Source: Pseudomonadota bacterium
Lineage (GTDB): Bacteria > Pseudomonadota > Alphaproteobacteria > Rhizobiales > Methylopilaceae
NCBI GenBank assembly: GCA_023389135.1
Contig: JAEWEX010000376.1
Coordinates: 1 to 5,584 of the forward strand
DNA: 5,584 bases
Reading direction: 5' to 3'
The translations under genes and the position numbers were made by a program. The notes beneath the pieces were generated by a model. That model searched no databases. It saw only the letters and a program-made list of their open reading frames with translations, and was not told where the DNA came from. Shown one piece after another: positions 1 through 5,584 of the stretch (position 1 is the stretch's first letter; every line of letters starts with the position of its first letter).

Positions 1-36
1 GTCGAGGTGCATGGGCCCCGGTCTAGCGCGCATCGC

Positions 37-1344
<1,308 letters not shown>

Positions 1345-1372
1345 CGTCTCGAATTCCTCTTGCCTGAAATTT

Positions 1373-1419
1373 CCTTCTCCCCCGGGGAGAAGGTGGCGGC
1401 GAAGCCGCCGGATGAGGGG
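1373..1419. repeat. Extragenic palindromic repeat (CCTTCTCCCC type)
   Basis: A perfect 10-bp inverted repeat, CCTTCTCCCC and GGGGAGAAGG, has a single central base (1373-1393). It is followed immediately by a second hairpin, GGCGGC-GAA-GCCGCC (1395-1409), and then GATGAGGGG. I recognise this pattern as resembling dispersed intergenic repeats common in rhizobial and related genomes; that resemblance is from memory and has not been searched. It ends 28 bp from the purB start codon, so on the minus strand the hairpins would lie in the purB leader or in the rpe-purB spacer of a joint transcript. There is no T-run after the hairpin on that strand, so it is not a canonical intrinsic terminator. Confidence 0.75.
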
Positions 1420-1442
1420 CAGGCCGTCAATCTGCTCGCGCC

Positions 1443-1550
1443 GTCATCCCGGCCGGAGCGCAGCGCAGAGCCGGGATCAGGGACCGCCGTCCGCGCCTGC
1501 ACATTGCGTGTTCCTGGATCCCGGATCGGCCTTCGGCCGGCCGGGATGAC
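1443..1550. repeat. Intergenic inverted-repeat element (GTCATCCCGG type)
   Basis: The ends form a perfect 14-bp inverted repeat: GTCATCCCGGCCGG at 1443-1456 and its reverse complement at 1537-1550. Nested inside are CCGGGATCAGG (1471-1481) and CCTGGATCCCGG (1513-1524), complementary except for one bulged base, and a small CGGCC-TTC-GGCCG hairpin (1527-1539). No open reading frame fits inside. The terminal repeats and short length resemble REP/MITE-like elements that are frequent in alphaproteobacterial intergenic regions; this is recalled and unsearched. The element begins 12 bp beyond the rpe stop codon, so it would fold in the 3' part of an rpe transcript and could act in RNA stability or attenuation. 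That role is inference. Confidence 0.75.
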
Positions 1551-1561
1551 AGCGTCGCCCC

Positions 1562-2236
1562 CTATATCTCCAACGCCACCGCCGCGCGGCGGATGGCGCC
1601 GATGGCCTCGCCATAGCGCTCCGCCCCCGCGCCGTAGACCGCCGAGCCAGCCACCAGCACGTTGGCGCCGGCGTCGACGCAGGCCCGCGCCGTGTCCACC
1701 GTGACGCCGCCGTCGATCACGATGTCCGCCGGCCGGCCGTCCAGCCGGTCGCGGATCTGCCGGATCTTCGGCACCGCGGAGTGAATGAACTTCTGCCCGC
1801 CGAAGCCGGGATTGACCGTCATCACCAGCACCAGGTCGACGTCGCCCAGCACGGGGAAGATCGCCTCCGCCGGCGTGCCGGGATTGAGCGCCACGCCGGC
1901 GCGCACGCCGAGCGCGCGGATCGCCTGGATCGAGCGGTGGATGTGCGGCCCGGCCTCCACATGCACCGTGATGGCGTCCGCCCCCGCCTTCGCGAAGCCT
2001 TCGAGATAGGGGTCGGCCGGCGCGATCATCAGGTGGACGTCGAGCGGCTTGCGGGTATGCGGCCGGATCGCCTTCACCACCTCGGCGCCGAAGGAGATGT
2101 TGGGCACGAAATGCCCGTCCATGACGTCCACATGGATCCAGTCGGCGCCGGCCTCATCGACGGCGCGCACCTCCTCGCCGAAGCGCGCGAAATCGGCCGC
2201 GAGAATGGAGGGGGCGATCAGGACGCTGCGGGACAT
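1562..2236 (-). CDS. rpe: Ribulose-phosphate 3-epimerase
   Basis: This 224-aa TIM-barrel enzyme interconverts D-ribulose 5-phosphate and D-xylulose 5-phosphate in the non-oxidative pentose phosphate pathway, and in the Calvin cycle where present. The diagnostic elements are all present: the N-terminal [10 protein letters not shown] (Ser10 binds substrate), the metal-binding [12 protein letters not shown] (His35, Asp37), DVHLM (His68), the [10 protein letters not shown] loop (142-150 region) and IDGGV (Asp175). Its length equals the usual 215-230 aa. The ATG is preceded by GGAG with 7-nt spacing, a good ribosome binding site. purB follows downstream on the same strand, and hicA is divergent on the other side. 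The protein looks complete and functional. Whether the host fixes CO2 cannot be told from this window. Confidence 0.98.
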   Translation of the reverse strand: MSRSVLIAPSILAADFARFGEEVRAVDEAGADWIHVDVMDGHFVPNISFGAEVVKAIRPHTRKPLDVHLMIAPADPYLEGFAKAGADAITVHVEAGPHIHRSIQAIRALGVRAGVALNPGTPAEAIFPVLGDVDLVLVMTVNPGFGGQKFIHSAVPKIRQIRDRLDGRPADIVIDGGVTVDTARACVDAGANVLVAGSAVYGAGAERYGEAIGAIRRAAVALEI

Positions 2237-2263
2237 GGGCGGGCTCCGGAGGATGGACCGGCG

Positions 2264-2291
2264 CTTAGCATGGCGGCGGGAGCGGAGTCAC
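2264..2291 (-). promoter_or_regulatory. Possible rpe promoter
   Basis: On the minus strand, GTGACT (2286-2291; 4 of 6 to TTGACA) and GCTAAG (2264-2269; 3 of 6 to TATAAT) are separated by 16 bp. They would start transcription roughly 20 nt upstream of the rpe ATG. The match is weak and GC-rich alphaproteobacterial promoters are hard to call by eye, so this is only a suggestion. Confidence 0.22.
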
Positions 2292-2309
2292 GCGGGCAGC
2301 CCTCCGGAC

Positions 2310-2338
2310 TGGAAATCCGGACATGAATGTCCGATAGT
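2310..2338 (+). promoter_or_regulatory. Candidate hicAB promoter
   Basis: TGGAAA (2310-2315) and GATAGT (2333-2338) each match 4 of 6 consensus sigma-70 positions and lie exactly 17 bp apart. Transcription would begin around 2344-2346, giving a leader of only about ten bases before hicA. That fits the close ribosome binding site. An operator-like dyad occupies the spacer, the usual place for a repressor that blocks RNA polymerase. The promoter call is inferred from weak matches plus position. Confidence 0.4.
2318..2333. promoter_or_regulatory. Operator-like palindrome upstream of hicAB
   Basis: CGGACAT-GA-ATGTCCG is a 16-bp dyad with perfect 7-bp arms. The same CGGAC/GTCCG core occurs four times in 37 bp: forward at 2305-2309 and 2318-2322, inverted at 2329-2333 and 2337-2341. 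The seven bases TCCGGAC repeat directly at 2303-2309 and 2316-2322. HicB antitoxins with a C-terminal DNA-binding domain are known to repress their own operons, so this is the natural candidate binding site. The symmetry is seen directly; binding by HicB is inference. Confidence 0.55.
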
Positions 2339-2348
2339 CCGCCGATCT

Positions 2349-2353
2349 GAGGT
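2349..2353 (+). promoter_or_regulatory. Close-set ribosome binding site of hicA
   Basis: GAGGT lies directly before the hicA ATG, with only two bases after it (three after GAGG). This is shorter than the usual 5-9 nt. An in-frame TAG at 2335-2337 excludes any upstream start, and no good alternative start lies in the first residues of the protein, so the ATG at 2356 is the only reasonable one. The tight spacing may lower toxin translation. Confidence 0.45.
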
Positions 2354-2355
2354 GC

Positions 2356-2565
2356 ATGGACAAGCGTGATCGCTTCATCGCCGAGCTTCGCGGGGCCGCA
2401 AGGGCGCGGGGGTTGCCGTTCCGGGTCGTGAAGGCTCGCGGCAAGGGCGGCCATGCGCTCGTGTGGGTCGGCAACCTTGTGTCCACCCTGCCGAGTCGCG
2501 AGATAGACCCGAAGACCGCCGCGAAAATCAGGAAGGCCCTGCGCCTCGACGAGGGAAGCCGATGA
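2356..2565 (+). CDS. hicA: HicA-family toxin (mRNA interferase)
   Basis: This 69-aa basic protein has the HicA double-stranded-RNA-binding-like layout: an N-terminal helix (about 2-18), then RGKGGH with the presumed catalytic His33, a beta segment ALVWVGNLVSTLPS (34-47), and a C-terminal helix DPKTAAKIRKALRL (51-64). Known HicA toxins cleave mRNA and tmRNA in a translation-independent manner and are neutralised by HicB. The usual motif is GSH; here Ser is replaced by Gly32, which may or may not weaken activity. The stop codon overlaps the start of the next gene (ATGA), implying translational coupling. About 12 of 69 codons end in A or T, and AGG, TTG and ATA are used, which is a little less GC-biased than the flanking core genes. 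Assignment rests on the motif plus the partner gene. Confidence 0.88.
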   Translation: MDKRDRFIAELRGAARARGLPFRVVKARGKGGHALVWVGNLVSTLPSREIDPKTAAKIRKALRLDEGSR

Positions 2566-3002
2566 AGACGTTCAGCTATCGGGCGGCACTGGAGCCGGGC
2601 GAGGCCCACGGCGTGGTTGTGGTCACCTTCCCCGACGTTCCGGAGGCCATATCCGAGGGCAGGGGCGACGCGGAAGCGCTGCGCCAGGCGGAGGAAGCTC
2701 TGGGGCTGGCGCTGCTGAGCTACCCGGCACGGAACCTGCCGCTGCCCGAACCGGCCAGCGTCGCAGGACCGTATGTGACGATCACGCCGGACATTGCCGC
2801 CAAGCTCGCCGTGATCGAGGCCTTCGCGGCCTCCGGCCTGAGCAAGGCCGAACTCGGCCGCCGCATCGGCCGCGACGAGCGCGAGGTGCGGCGCATCCTC
2901 GACCCGATGCATGCCACCAGGCTTCCGGCCCTGACCGCCACCCTCGCCGCCCTCGGCCGCCGCCTCGTGATCGGCGTCGAGGACCTTTCGCCCGCCGCCT
3001 GA
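2562..3002 (+). CDS. hicB: HicB-family antitoxin
   Basis: This 146-aa protein has two parts. Residues 1-60 form a HicB-like partial RNase H fold (FSYRAALEP, then VVVTFPDVPEAISEG and the helix DAEALRQAEEALGLALLSY), which binds HicA. Residues about 90-140 (GLSKAELGRRIGRDEREVRRIL, then HATRLPALTATLAALGRRL) form an XRE-type helix-turn-helix expected to bind the operon's operator. This longer HicB class commonly accompanies HicA proteins with an RGKGSH-type motif. The ATG at 2562 overlaps the hicA stop. A longer reading from 2463 is rejected because it would run through hicA and lacks family similarity before MKTF. The stop lies only 4 bp from the stop of trmJ on the opposite strand. The likely role is toxin neutralisation and autoregulation. 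Confidence 0.92.
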   Translation: MKTFSYRAALEPGEAHGVVVVTFPDVPEAISEGRGDAEALRQAEEALGLALLSYPARNLPLPEPASVAGPYVTITPDIAAKLAVIEAFAASGLSKAELGRRIGRDEREVRRILDPMHATRLPALTATLAALGRRLVIGVEDLSPAA

Positions 3003-3006
3003 CGCC

Positions 3007-3813
3007 CTACTCCTCGCCGTCCCGCGTCAGCACGGTGCGGCCGCGGCGCTCGTCCTTGCGGCGGGGGCCGGCGGCCAGCGCGGCGACGACGCCGTGCAGC
3101 GTGCGGATGTCCTGCCGGGTCAGGCTCATGCGCTGGAAGATCGCGCGCAGGTTGAGGGTCATCACCGTGCGCTTGGTGGGCGGGTGGAAGAAGCCGGCCT
3201 CGTCCAGATCCTGCTCCAGATGGGCGAAGAACGCCGTCAGCTCCGCCTTGTTGGCCTGCGGCGACTTCTGCGGCGTCTCGAACGGCAGCGGCGCGCCGGC
3301 GCCGCGGATCCATTCGTAGCCCACCAGCAGGACCGCCTGGGCGAGATTGACGCTGGCGAAGGCCGGGTTGACCGGAAAGGTCAGGATGCGGTCGGCCAGC
3401 GCCACCTCCTCGTTGTGCAGCCCGGTGCGCTCCCGGCCGAACATGACGCCGGCCGTCATGCCGGCGTCCATGGCGGCGCGGACATGGGCGAGCGCCGCCT
3501 CCGGCGCGTCCACGGGCTTGGCCTGGCCGCGCTCGCGGGCGGTGGAGGCGACCACGAAGGCGAGGTCGGCCACCGCCTCCTCCACCGTCGCGAACACCCG
3601 CGCGGCCTCCAGGATGTGGACGGCGCCGGCGGCGAAGCTGGTGGCCGTGTCGTTGGGGAAGGGCTCGCGCGGCGCGACGATGCGGAGGTCGTCGAGGCCG
3701 AAATTCGCCATGGCGCGCGCGGCGGCGCCGATGTTCTGGGGAAGCTGCGGGCCGACCAGCACCACGGCGGGCCCGCCCGAGAGCGGAGTGCGCGACCTGT
3801 CGGTTCCCGCCAT
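3007..3813 (-). CDS. trmJ: tRNA (cytidine/uridine-2'-O-)-methyltransferase TrmJ
   Basis: This 268-aa SpoU (SPOUT, trefoil-knot) methyltransferase is predicted to use S-adenosylmethionine to 2'-O-methylate position 32 of tRNAs. Motif 1 is NIGAAARAMANFGL (27-40, Arg33), motif 2 is VMFGRERTGLHNEE (123-136), and motif 3 with the knot is FPVNPAFASVNLAQAVLLV (146-164). A C-terminal domain of about 90 residues, with TKRTVMTLNLRAIFQRMSL and DIRTLHGVVAAL, is typical of the TrmJ branch (E. coli TrmJ is 246 aa) and helps bind tRNA. The protein ends in a charged basic/acidic tail. No strong ribosome binding site is seen before the ATG, only GGCGGA. It follows the kinase gene by 36 bp on the same strand. 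The family is secure; the exact tRNA target is inferred from the subfamily. Confidence 0.93.
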   Translation of the reverse strand: MAGTDRSRTPLSGGPAVVLVGPQLPQNIGAAARAMANFGLDDLRIVAPREPFPNDTATSFAAGAVHILEAARVFATVEEAVADLAFVVASTARERGQAKPVDAPEAALAHVRAAMDAGMTAGVMFGRERTGLHNEEVALADRILTFPVNPAFASVNLAQAVLLVGYEWIRGAGAPLPFETPQKSPQANKAELTAFFAHLEQDLDEAGFFHPPTKRTVMTLNLRAIFQRMSLTRQDIRTLHGVVAALAAGPRRKDERRGRTVLTRDGEE

Positions 3814-3825
3814 GGGTTGGTCCGC

Positions 3826-3843
3826 CGGCGCCGCGGGGCGCCG
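3826..3843. other. GC hairpin between kinase gene and trmJ
   Basis: A 7-bp perfect inverted repeat, CGGCGCC-GCGG-GGCGCCG, fills half of the 36-bp gap between the kinase stop and the trmJ start. On the minus-strand transcript it would form a stable stem about 12 nt before the trmJ start codon. There is no U-run, so it is not a standard intrinsic terminator. It could affect trmJ translation or mark a processing point, or be incidental in such GC-rich DNA. Confidence 0.4.
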
Positions 3844-3849
3844 CCCTCC

Positions 3850-4992
3850 TCAGCTCATCTCGACCGGGTCGTCCTGCTCGCCGGCGTCGGGCACCACGAG
3901 GTCCACCTTGACGCGCAGCCCATCGGGCTCGAAGGCCGGCTCGATGCGCCCGCGCAGCTGGCGCACCAGCAGCCGTTCCACCAGCCGCGAGCCGAACCCG
4001 GTCCGCGACGGCGCCACCACCGCCGGCCCGCCCCGCTCCAGCCACTCCAGCCGCAGCGCCTGCTCGCCATCGAGCTGATGGGCTTCCCACGTCACGCTGA
4101 GCCGCCCCGCGGGGGTGGACAGCGCGCCGTATTTCGCGGCGTTGGTGACAAGCTCGTGGATCACCATTCCGAAGGCCACCGCGGTCGCCGGCGGCAGCGT
4201 GATCTCCGGCCCGTCCAGCGTCACCTGCGCGGTGCTGAAATAGGGCTCCAGCTCCCGCGTCAGGATCGCCCCCAGCGTCGCGCCGCGCCAGTCGGTGGCC
4301 ACCAGCAGCGAATGGGTGCCGCCCAGCGATGCGATGCGCCGCCCGATGGTTTCCTTCAGCCGGTCGAGCCCGTCCTGCCCGCCCATGGACAGGTTGACCA
4401 CCGCCCCCACCGTGGCGATGGCGTTCTTCACCCGGTGCTGCAGCTCGCGCACCACCAGCTCCAGGTGCCGTTCGGTGTCGCGGCGGCGGCCGATCTCGCG
4501 GCGCAGCGCCACCTCGCTCATGACCACCTGGGCGAGCGTGCGCACCGTCTCGACGTCGTCGTCGGTCCACGGCCGCGGCTTGACGTCGATGGCGCAGATC
4601 GAGCCCAGGATCTCGCCCCTGTCGGTCACCAGCGGCGCGCCGAGATAGGCCCGCGCGCCGAGCTGCGTCACGGCCAGGTGCTCGCATGTCATGGGGTGCG
4701 CGGTCAGGTCCTCGATCACCAGCGGCTCCGTGGACAGGAGCACGTTCTCGCACAGCGCGTAGTCCAGCGGCGTCTGGCGCGCGGTGGCCACCGGCTCCGG
4801 CAGGCCGACCTGGCTCTTGTAGAACTGCCGCGCCGCATCGATCAGCGTCACCGTCGAGATCGGCGCGCGCGTCAGCCGCGACACCAGCCGCGTCAGCCGG
4901 TCGAAGCGCTCCTCCGGCTCGCTGTCCAGCAGGCCGGTCGCAACCAGCGCCGCGATGCGGGCGGGATCGGTGAGATTGGCGGGCGACGTCAC
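3850..4992 (-). CDS. GAF-domain HWE-family sensor histidine kinase
   Basis: This is a soluble kinase of 380 aa counted from the preferred GTG start. Numbering residues from an alternative GTG at 5076, which gives 408 aa: a GAF sensor domain spans about 55-190 (FYKSQVGLPEP, then LDYALCENVL, YLGAPLVTDRGEILGSICAID). The phosphoacceptor motif is ELQHRVKNAIATV with His214. The N-box is HELVTNAAKYGALS (307-320). The HWE-defining His307 and Trp345-x-Glu347 are present, followed by GFGSRLVERLL (360-370). No membrane segment is seen, so sensing is probably cytosolic. The start at 4992 (VTSPANLTDPARIAAL) is preferred because the family usually begins near this segment. About a third of the 28 codons upstream end in A or T, unlike the rest of the gene. 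No response regulator is adjacent, so the partner is unknown. In Alphaproteobacteria such kinases often feed the PhyR general stress pathway, but nothing here proves that. Confidence 0.92.
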   Translation of the reverse strand: MTSPANLTDPARIAALVATGLLDSEPEERFDRLTRLVSRLTRAPISTVTLIDAARQFYKSQVGLPEPVATARQTPLDYALCENVLLSTEPLVIEDLTAHPMTCEHLAVTQLGARAYLGAPLVTDRGEILGSICAIDVKPRPWTDDDVETVRTLAQVVMSEVALRREIGRRRDTERHLELVVRELQHRVKNAIATVGAVVNLSMGGQDGLDRLKETIGRRIASLGGTHSLLVATDWRGATLGAILTRELEPYFSTAQVTLDGPEITLPPATAVAFGMVIHELVTNAAKYGALSTPAGRLSVTWEAHQLDGEQALRLEWLERGGPAVVAPSRTGFGSRLVERLLVRQLRGRIEPAFEPDGLRVKVDLVVPDAGEQDDPVEMS

Positions 4993-5171
4993 GCGGGGAT
5001 CGGCCTCGAAAGCGGGGAATCTCAGTCGGCGGGTGTGCGGAGGCCCTAGATAGCGGGTTTGGAATGGGTGCGCCACATGAGGCCGGTGCAGTCCGGCGGG
5101 CCAGCCGCAGCCCCTTGCCTTCGCTCCGCCGCCATGGATTGCTGGTCCTCCGCCCCCGGGAACCGTCCGCC
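4993..5171. other. Divergent intergenic region, kinase and lysE-family gene
   Basis: This 179-bp region separates the two divergent start codons and must hold the promoters of both genes. It is less GC-biased on the kinase side. I see a TATCTA on the minus strand (5047-5052) that resembles a -10 box but has no convincing -35 partner, and no clear sigma-factor motif on the plus strand. A GGAAC at 5159-5163 lacks the downstream CGTT of an EcfG-type promoter. No RNA gene or repeat is recognised. Confidence 0.5.
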
Positions 5172-5584
5172 ATGCCGCTGGAACACTGGCTCGCCTTCGC
5201 CGCCGCCTCCGCGGTGCTGCTGGCGATCCCCGGCCCCACCATCCTGCTGGTCGTCACCTATTCGCTGGCCCATGGCCGCCGCGCGGGTCTCGCCACCGTT
5301 GCGGGCGTGGCGCTGGGCGACTTCACCGCCATGACCGCCTCCATGCTCGGCATCGGCGCGGTGCTGGCGGCCTCCGCGGTCCTGTTCACCGCGCTGAAAT
5401 GGGCGGGCGCGGCCTATCTGGTCTGGCTCGGCGTGAAGCTGTGGCGCGCGCCGGTCGCGGCGCCGGGCGAGGTCGCGGACGCCGCGGTCGCGGATGCCGG
5501 GCCGCGCCGCATCTTCCTGCACTGCTGGCTGGTCACGGCGCTCAACCCCAAGGGCATCGTGTTCTTCGTGGCGTTCCTGCCGCA
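5172..5584 (+). CDS. LysE/RhtB-family amino-acid exporter (3' end outside window)
   Basis: The first 137 codons of an inner-membrane efflux protein run off the right edge with no stop. The family's N-terminal hallmark is clear: a hydrophobic first segment ending in IPGPTILLVV (19-28), then SLAHGRRAGLATVAGVALGD (31-50). Further hydrophobic segments lie at about 52-75 and 76-90, and the conserved ALNPKGIVFFVAFLP (123-137) follows. Family members export amino acids such as lysine, threonine or homoserine lactone, but the substrate cannot be read from sequence. The loop before the NPKG motif carries a 15-bp near-duplication (5472-5501) encoding VADAA-VADAG. GGGAA lies about 9 nt before the ATG. 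The gene is divergent from the kinase. Full members are about 205-210 aa, so roughly a third is missing. Confidence 0.93.
   Translation, partial: MPLEHWLAFAAASAVLLAIPGPTILLVVTYSLAHGRRAGLATVAGVALGDFTAMTASMLGIGAVLAASAVLFTALKWAGAAYLVWLGVKLWRAPVAAPGEVADAAVADAGPRRIFLHCWLVTALNPKGIVFFVAFLP

Noticed and set aside
1373..1410. Intrinsic terminator between rpe and purB
   Set aside because: The hairpins are strong but no T-run follows on the minus strand (AAATTT follows the stem), so they are better described as extragenic repeats.
2463..2561. A 33-codon upstream extension of hicB
   Set aside because: It overlaps hicA in another frame and has no HicB similarity. The ATG at 2562, coupled to the hicA stop, fits the family N-terminus.
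2265..2912. A 215-codon minus-strand frame across hicAB
   Set aside because: It is antisense to both hic genes and crosses the intergenic region, with no domain; the hicAB frame is clearly coding.
3094..5049. A 651-codon open frame on the plus strand
   Set aside because: It is antisense to trmJ and the kinase and has a His/Arg/Gln-rich composition and no recognisable domain; a shadow of the real genes.
5159..5184. EcfG-type stress promoter (GGAAC motif) before the lysE-family gene
   Set aside because: No CGTT lies 16-17 bp downstream, and the motif sits too close to the start codon.
2720..5257. An 845-codon open frame on the minus strand
   Set aside because: It lies out of frame over trmJ and the kinase and antisense to hicB. 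The product is low-complexity Arg/Ala/Gly sequence, while the frames giving clear TrmJ and kinase motifs explain the DNA.
5046..5522. A 158-codon minus-strand frame at the right end
   Set aside because: It is antisense to the well-supported LysE-family gene, and its Gly/Gln/Arg-rich product has no domain.

Overview
The window is very GC-rich, with codons that mostly end in G or C. Its gene set (purB, rpe, trmJ, an HWE-family histidine kinase, a LysE/RhtB exporter) and its extragenic repeats (GTCATCCCGG... and CCTTCTCCCC...GGGGAGAAGG) suggest a chromosomal segment of an alphaproteobacterium, most likely in the Hyphomicrobiales (Rhizobiales). The genus cannot be fixed from the sequence alone.

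Layout. Positions 37-2236 (minus strand) hold rpe followed by purB, both core-metabolism genes. They are separated by 217 bp that is almost filled by two different inverted-repeat elements. Positions 2356-3002 (plus strand) hold a compact hicA-hicB toxin-antitoxin pair whose start and stop codons overlap (ATGA). It is divergent from rpe across a 119-bp region with a candidate promoter and an operator-like dyad. Positions 3007-4992 (minus strand) hold a GAF-HWE sensor histidine kinase followed by the tRNA 2'-O-methyltransferase gene trmJ. hicB and trmJ converge with only 4 bp between their stop codons. From 5172 to the right edge (plus strand) is the first 137 codons of a LysE/RhtB-family amino-acid exporter, cut by the window boundary.

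How the parts relate. rpe (pentose phosphate pathway or Calvin cycle) and purB (purine synthesis) could be co-transcribed, with the repeat hairpins in the leader just upstream of purB. The kinase and trmJ are 36 bp apart and probably share a transcript, although their functions are unrelated. hicAB is the only plausible accessory module. It faces the opposite way from its flanking core genes, its codon usage is slightly less GC-biased, and it carries its own regulatory region.

I see no RNA genes, CRISPR arrays, transposases or integrases, and no clear evidence of a wholly new system. The points most worth a second look are the hicAB operator array, the Gly-for-Ser change beside the HicA catalytic His, and the two stacked repeats between rpe and purB.
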